This document shows, in pieces, positions 60,717 through 64,000 of a stretch of 64,000 bases of DNA. The DNA is from Anaerolineae bacterium (GTDB taxonomy: Bacteria > Chloroflexota > Anaerolineae > Anaerolineales > Anaerolineaceae). The DNA is taken from positions 1-64,000 of the forward strand of contig JABLXC010000029.1 in assembly GCA_013178185.1 (NCBI GenBank), in the 5' to 3' direction. Positions within the stretch are counted from its first letter, which is position 1, and the number at the start of each line of letters is the position of its first letter. Under the pieces are notes generated by a model. The model was not told the DNA's origin and did no database searches. It was given only the letters and a program-made list of their open reading frames with translations. The translations under genes and the position numbers were made by a program.

Positions 60717-60854
60717 TTAATCGCGGCGAACCATCTTGTTCATGATGCGGTCATACCGGAAAATGACGGATCCTTTTTGCGGCTGAGTTGGAAGGCTGAA
60801 TCCCCCCATGGCGCGGAAGCGAGAATTGCGAAACGCTGATTTAAGGAGTGAACA

Positions 60855-62045
60855 ATGGTACATACTGGTTTTTCTGCGACCGAAATAGATCATGACTGGC
60901 AGCAACTGATCCAATGCGGCCCTCGCTTTCTTGGAACCCCCAACGAAGTAGAGGCGCGTAATTCCATTCTCGGCAGCCTGGCAAAAACGGCGGCCAGCAT
61001 AAAGGAGCACGAGTTCAGTTACCAGGGGTGGGCGCTCATCGAGCGGCCGCAGCTACAGGTTGTTTCTCCCTCTCCTTATGCCTTTCCCTGCGAGGCGATG
61101 ATTTATTGCGGCGCTACCCCGCCGGAAGGGATCCAAGGCGCGCTTCAGTACATCGGGAAACACAAAGTCATGGATGCTTTTGAGTGGGAGAAATTTGCCG
61201 TGGTCGCTCCCGAAGGCGACTTTCTGGCGTACATCTCAGGCCGGCCGGATGGCCCAGCCCAGCCCCAACCCCTGGGGAAAACGAACGCAGCGCTACCCCA
61301 CTTTGTCATTGGGGCGTATGAGTTGAGCCTGTTAAAATCCTGGTGGGAGCGGGGACTCAAAATCGAGGTGCAGGGTACTTTGCGATGTGAGATCCGCCCC
61401 AACGCGCGCACCAGAAATGTGGTCGCGTCTTTCAATCTCGATTCCCCGAAAAAGCGTATTTGCCTGAGCGCCCATTATGACAGCGTCTATTCCGCCCCAG
61501 GCGCAAACGACAATGCGGCCGCGGTGGCTGCCCTGCTGGCAATTGCCAGGCGGATGACCGCACAATCCCCCGACTTTCCGCTGGACTTATTGTTCTTCAG
61601 CGGGGAGGAGTGGGATCTGATCGGCTCAAAAGCGTATGTCGCGCATCTGGTCGCCTCTCAGAAAATCAAAACGATCCAAATGGCCGTCAACCTTGATTCG
61701 ATTGCCGAAGGTTCATCGCTCGAGCTTTGGGCGGGGCCTGAATCTTTCGAGGAACAGCTTTTGAAAGTGGCTAACAGCTTTACCGGCCATCCGCCGGGGA
61801 GGAGAATCTTGTGCCGTTTCCCGCCTCCCTATAGCAGTGATCACACGCCGTTTTACGAAGCCGGTATTCCGGCGTGCATGTTGTTCTGCGGGGAGACGGT
61901 GAAATACCACATCCCTCAAGATACCTATTGTCCTGAGGGGGTCATTAACATCCTGTACGTCGCCGAATTCACGTGGCACCTTATTCAGGCTTTCTCCAGC
62001 CAGCAGGCCGTCTGGCGCACCTGGCAGGACCGCGTGGAGGGCTGA
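60855..62045 (+). CDS. Cytoplasmic M28-family metallopeptidase
   Basis: 396 residues, AAGGAG before ATG 60855, no signal peptide. Metal ligands are intact: LSAHYDSVYSAPGANDNAAA (His, Asp), LFFSGEEWDLIGSKAY (Glu-Glu), MAVNLDSIAEGS (Asp) and YSSDHTPFYEAG (His). In a nucleoside/heterocycle cluster it is more likely an amidohydrolase-like enzyme (deacylation or ureide/amino-acid conjugate hydrolysis) than a general peptidase; this is inference. The stop and the next start share a base (TGATG). Confidence 0.88.
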   Translation: MVHTGFSATEIDHDWQQLIQCGPRFLGTPNEVEARNSILGSLAKTAASIKEHEFSYQGWALIERPQLQVVSPSPYAFPCEAMIYCGATPPEGIQGALQYIGKHKVMDAFEWEKFAVVAPEGDFLAYISGRPDGPAQPQPLGKTNAALPHFVIGAYELSLLKSWWERGLKIEVQGTLRCEIRPNARTRNVVASFNLDSPKKRICLSAHYDSVYSAPGANDNAAAVAALLAIARRMTAQSPDFPLDLLFFSGEEWDLIGSKAYVAHLVASQKIKTIQMAVNLDSIAEGSSLELWAGPESFEEQLLKVANSFTGHPPGRRILCRFPPPYSSDHTPFYEAGIPACMLFCGETVKYHIPQDTYCPEGVINILYVAEFTWHLIQAFSSQQAVWRTWQDRVEG

Positions 62046-63397
62046 TGTTAACCGTCATTACCAACGCGATCATCCTGACATTGGACGACCGCCAGCAAAC
62101 TTTTGAAGCGGGCTTCATTCTCATCGAAGACGACCGTATCTGCGCGGTTGAAGAAGGGCGGCCTGAAGCAGAAACGCTCGAACGCGCCAACCAGGTCATC
62201 AATGCAGCCCATATGCTGGCGATGCCCGGCATGGTCAATGCCCACACGCACCTGTTCCAGACCTTTATCCGTGGATTGGGCGATGACCTGCCCCTGGAGG
62301 AGTGGCTGGAGCGATATATCTGGCCAGTGGCGGCCAGCATGACGGTGGACGAGGCGATGCTGGCGGCAAAGCTGGGTTTCATCGAAAACATCCGGTCGGG
62401 CGCAACCGCGGTGACCGATAACCAGTACATTCACAATACGCCGGAGATGGATGACGTTTTCTGCCAGGCAGCCGAAGAACTGGGAGTCAGGTTTTTGATG
62501 GCCAGGGGTTGGACCGATCGCAACTACCACCCGGCCTTCCTCGAGACGCTGGATCAGATCATGGCTCGCCTCTCTGCTTTATCCTCGCGCTGGAACCAGC
62601 ATCCCACAGGGCGGATCCGTGTGCAGCCTGGTCCGCTTTCTCAGACGGTTGTCACCGCCGAATCGGTGAGGCGCGCCTCCATGCTGGCAAAAGAATGGGG
62701 CGTTGGGCTGCATATGCATGTTTCAGAGACCAGGAGGGAAACCGAGAGCTGCCTTCGCGAAACAGGTCTGCGGCCGGTGGAGTGGCTGGACAACCTGGGT
62801 TGTCTTAACGCTCAAACCCAGTTGGTTCATGCAGTTTGGCTTTCGGATTATGAAATTGATCTGATCGCAGCGAGCGGCGCAAAAGTCATTCACTGCCCGG
62901 TTTCGAACATGTACCTGGCGTCCGGCGCGGCCCGTATTCCTGAGATGCGGCAGCGAGGCATTCCTGTTGCCCTGGCTACGGATGGGCCGGGCAGCAACAA
63001 CAACCAGGACATGCTGGAAACCTTGAAGACCACCGCATTATTGCACAAGGTTACTTCAATGGATGCCAGAGTCTTCCTCCCGGAAGATGTTCTCTGGATG
63101 GCCTGCCGGTGCGGCGCAGAGGCTTTTGGACAGCCGGAACGAATCGGGTCTTTAGAGGTTGGCAAAAAAGCGGATATCGTCCTGGTTGACCTCGATACGC
63201 CCTTTGCCGTCCCAGTCCACCGGCCGGTTTCGGCGCTGGTTTACAACCTCAATGGCTGCAGCGTCGATACCGTGATCGTTGATGGAAAAATCTTGATGAA
63301 GGACAAGAAAATACTGGCGCTCGACGAGCAGGCGCTTTTAGAGGAGTGCCGCGTCGCCGCGATCCATTTGCTGGAGCGGACCAATCGCAACTTGTAA
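62045..63397 (+). CDS. ATZ/TRZ-type amidohydrolase (guanine/SAH-deaminase-like)
   Basis: 450 residues from ATG 62045 (upstream extension is non-conserved). Metal-dependent TIM barrel: HxH at 67/69 (PGMVNAHTHLFQTFIRGL), DDLPLEEWLERYIWPVAASM (the DLPL.xWL..xIWP signature of the TRZ/ATZ group), HMHVSETRRET, LVHAVWLS and LATDGPGSNNNQDMLETLKT (catalytic Asp). It removes amino groups or halides from purine/triazine-like rings. With the molybdenum hydroxylase it suggests a purine-type degradation route. It is the last gene of the cluster. Confidence 0.93.
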   Translation: MLTVITNAIILTLDDRQQTFEAGFILIEDDRICAVEEGRPEAETLERANQVINAAHMLAMPGMVNAHTHLFQTFIRGLGDDLPLEEWLERYIWPVAASMTVDEAMLAAKLGFIENIRSGATAVTDNQYIHNTPEMDDVFCQAAEELGVRFLMARGWTDRNYHPAFLETLDQIMARLSALSSRWNQHPTGRIRVQPGPLSQTVVTAESVRRASMLAKEWGVGLHMHVSETRRETESCLRETGLRPVEWLDNLGCLNAQTQLVHAVWLSDYEIDLIAASGAKVIHCPVSNMYLASGAARIPEMRQRGIPVALATDGPGSNNNQDMLETLKTTALLHKVTSMDARVFLPEDVLWMACRCGAEAFGQPERIGSLEVGKKADIVLVDLDTPFAVPVHRPVSALVYNLNGCSVDTVIVDGKILMKDKKILALDEQALLEECRVAAIHLLERTNRNL

Positions 63398-63423
63398 TAT
63401 TTACCTGTTCAACAAAAAAGCGC

Positions 63424-64000
63424 TCAGGCGATTTGCAGTTGGGTCGGCTGCTTCAGGATGTGGACTTCCTTCGCCTTGCCGAGCACCTGGGGCAAGTATT
63501 CCTCCGGCACGTCAACCAGGGTGTGTTTTTCCTGGATAAAAATCTTCCCGATGCTGTATCCCGGAATGCGCGCCTGAGAGGCAATCGCCCCGACCACATC
63601 CCCAGGGCGGATGCCTTGCTGCTTTCCCATGTGGAGCATTAAGCGCACCATACCGGGCTCGTGCGAGACCGGTTCGTTCGCTGAAGTGCGTCCTTTGCCA
63701 CTGGATTGGTTTTTTCGCCGCTCAAATTTGCGCGCCGCCGGTTCAGCTACCGGGCTAATGGGCGCAATCGGGCGCTGTTTTTCCTCGGCGCGAGCAACCT
63801 TCAACGCCGCCGCGGCAATTTCCACCGGGTCGTGGCCCTCTTGCAGCAGCATTTCCACAATCTCCCGCTCTTTTTTGTAGCGGCCGCGTTGCAACCACAC
63901 GCCGATCTGTTTCACCAGGCGGTCTTTGCGGTGGTTGAGAATGTCTTCTTCGGTTGGCACCTCGACCTGGCTGATCTTGCGCCGGGTGAAGGCTTCGATC
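63424..64000 (-). CDS. DEAD-box RNA helicase (DeaD/CsdA-like), C-terminal part
   Basis: Only the last ~190 residues are in the window; the helicase core lies beyond 64000. The visible part begins with IEAFTRRKISQVEVPTEEDI, the end of the second RecA domain and linker typical of DeaD. It then has a helical dimerisation-like stretch and ends with a DbpA-type RNA-binding domain (VRLMLHMGKQQGIRPGDVVG, AIASQARIPGYSIGKIFIQE, HTLVDVPEEYLPQVL). It unwinds rRNA/mRNA structure, often in cold or ribosome assembly. It converges with the amidohydrolase gene. Confidence 0.88.
   Translation of the reverse strand, partial: IEAFTRRKISQVEVPTEEDILNHRKDRLVKQIGVWLQRGRYKKEREIVEMLLQEGHDPVEIAAAALKVARAEEKQRPIAPISPVAEPAARKFERRKNQSSGKGRTSANEPVSHEPGMVRLMLHMGKQQGIRPGDVVGAIASQARIPGYSIGKIFIQEKHTLVDVPEEYLPQVLGKAKEVHILKQPTQLQIA

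Noticed and set aside
1-64000. tRNA, rRNA or insertion-sequence genes
   Set aside because: No tRNA T-arm-like (GGTTCGAATCC) cloverleaf, rRNA segment or transposase sequence was noticed by eye; a dedicated scan would be needed to exclude a missed tRNA.

Overview
The window looks like a chromosomal segment of a Chloroflexota bacterium, most likely Anaerolineae. This is inferred from gene content and protein style, not from a marker gene. The signs are monoderm-type lipoproteins ending in ACAPQ-like lipoboxes, Thr/Pro-rich 'TPTxT' stalks, TadE-like surface proteins, a cysteine-type CcmE, and nucleoside and polyamine-type ABC importers. GC content is moderately high. I found no rRNA, tRNA, CRISPR array or insertion sequence.

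Layout. (1) 1-2.8 kb, minus strand: a phage-type cassette with an M23 peptidase (cut by the window edge), terminase large subunit, holin-like protein and two small unknowns. (2) 3.0-10.9 kb, plus strand: a surface-protein operon with a TadE-like protein, a TadG/VWA-like protein, a TadE-PA14 fusion, a related lipoprotein and a CPBP-family membrane protein. (3) 11-14.2 kb, minus strand: a NapH-like polyferredoxin with a membrane-anchored partner, a DUF2202 lipoprotein and a HAD phosphatase. (4) 14.5-24.1 kb, mixed: lipoprotein, MocR regulator, HAD phosphatase, ArsR plus P1B metal ATPase with a clear promoter/operator, CBS protein, EF-Tu-domain-2-like protein and a benzoylformate-decarboxylase-like enzyme. 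(5) 24.2-31.0 kb, plus strand: a transporter operon (signal-less NMT1/THI5-like protein, NodB-type deacetylase, PotD/A/B/C-type importer) followed by an FCD-type GntR gene. It has a strong promoter with a 22-bp perfect palindrome at the predicted transcription start. (6) 31-42.5 kb, mostly minus: a complete cytochrome c maturation set, ccmE-ccmF, then (past an opposite-strand M28 peptidase) ccmH-ccmG-ccmI-like-dihaem cytochrome-ccmA-ccmB-ccmC-ccmD. ccmB carries a frameshift, and a UroD-family gene nearby has lost its middle. (7) 42.8-51 kb: mixed housekeeping and membrane genes (HAD, ABC exporter, alpha/beta hydrolase, CDGSH protein, fructokinase, two membrane proteins). (8) 51.2-63.4 kb, plus strand: a nucleoside/purine-type uptake and catabolism cluster with a cytosolic BMP-like protein, UTRA GntR regulator, ABC ATPase, two permeases, BMP lipoprotein, molybdenum hydroxylase large subunit, M28 peptidase and ATZ/TRZ amidohydrolase. 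(9) 63.4-64.0 kb, minus: the C-terminal end of a DEAD-box RNA helicase.

How the genes fit together. The ccm block builds c-type cytochromes and includes its own dihaem lipoprotein. The right-hand cluster can be read as import of a nucleoside-like or N-heterocyclic compound followed by oxidation and hydrolytic deamination. The 24-31 kb operon can be read as import and hydrolysis of an amide or N-acyl compound. Both substrate assignments are inference. The features I consider most unusual are the two solute-binding-protein homologues without signal peptides (24.3 and 51.2 kb), each in a transporter cluster that also encodes a GntR regulator and a normal exported binding protein, and the pair of surface proteins sharing an unrecognised C-terminal domain and a Cys-containing tail.
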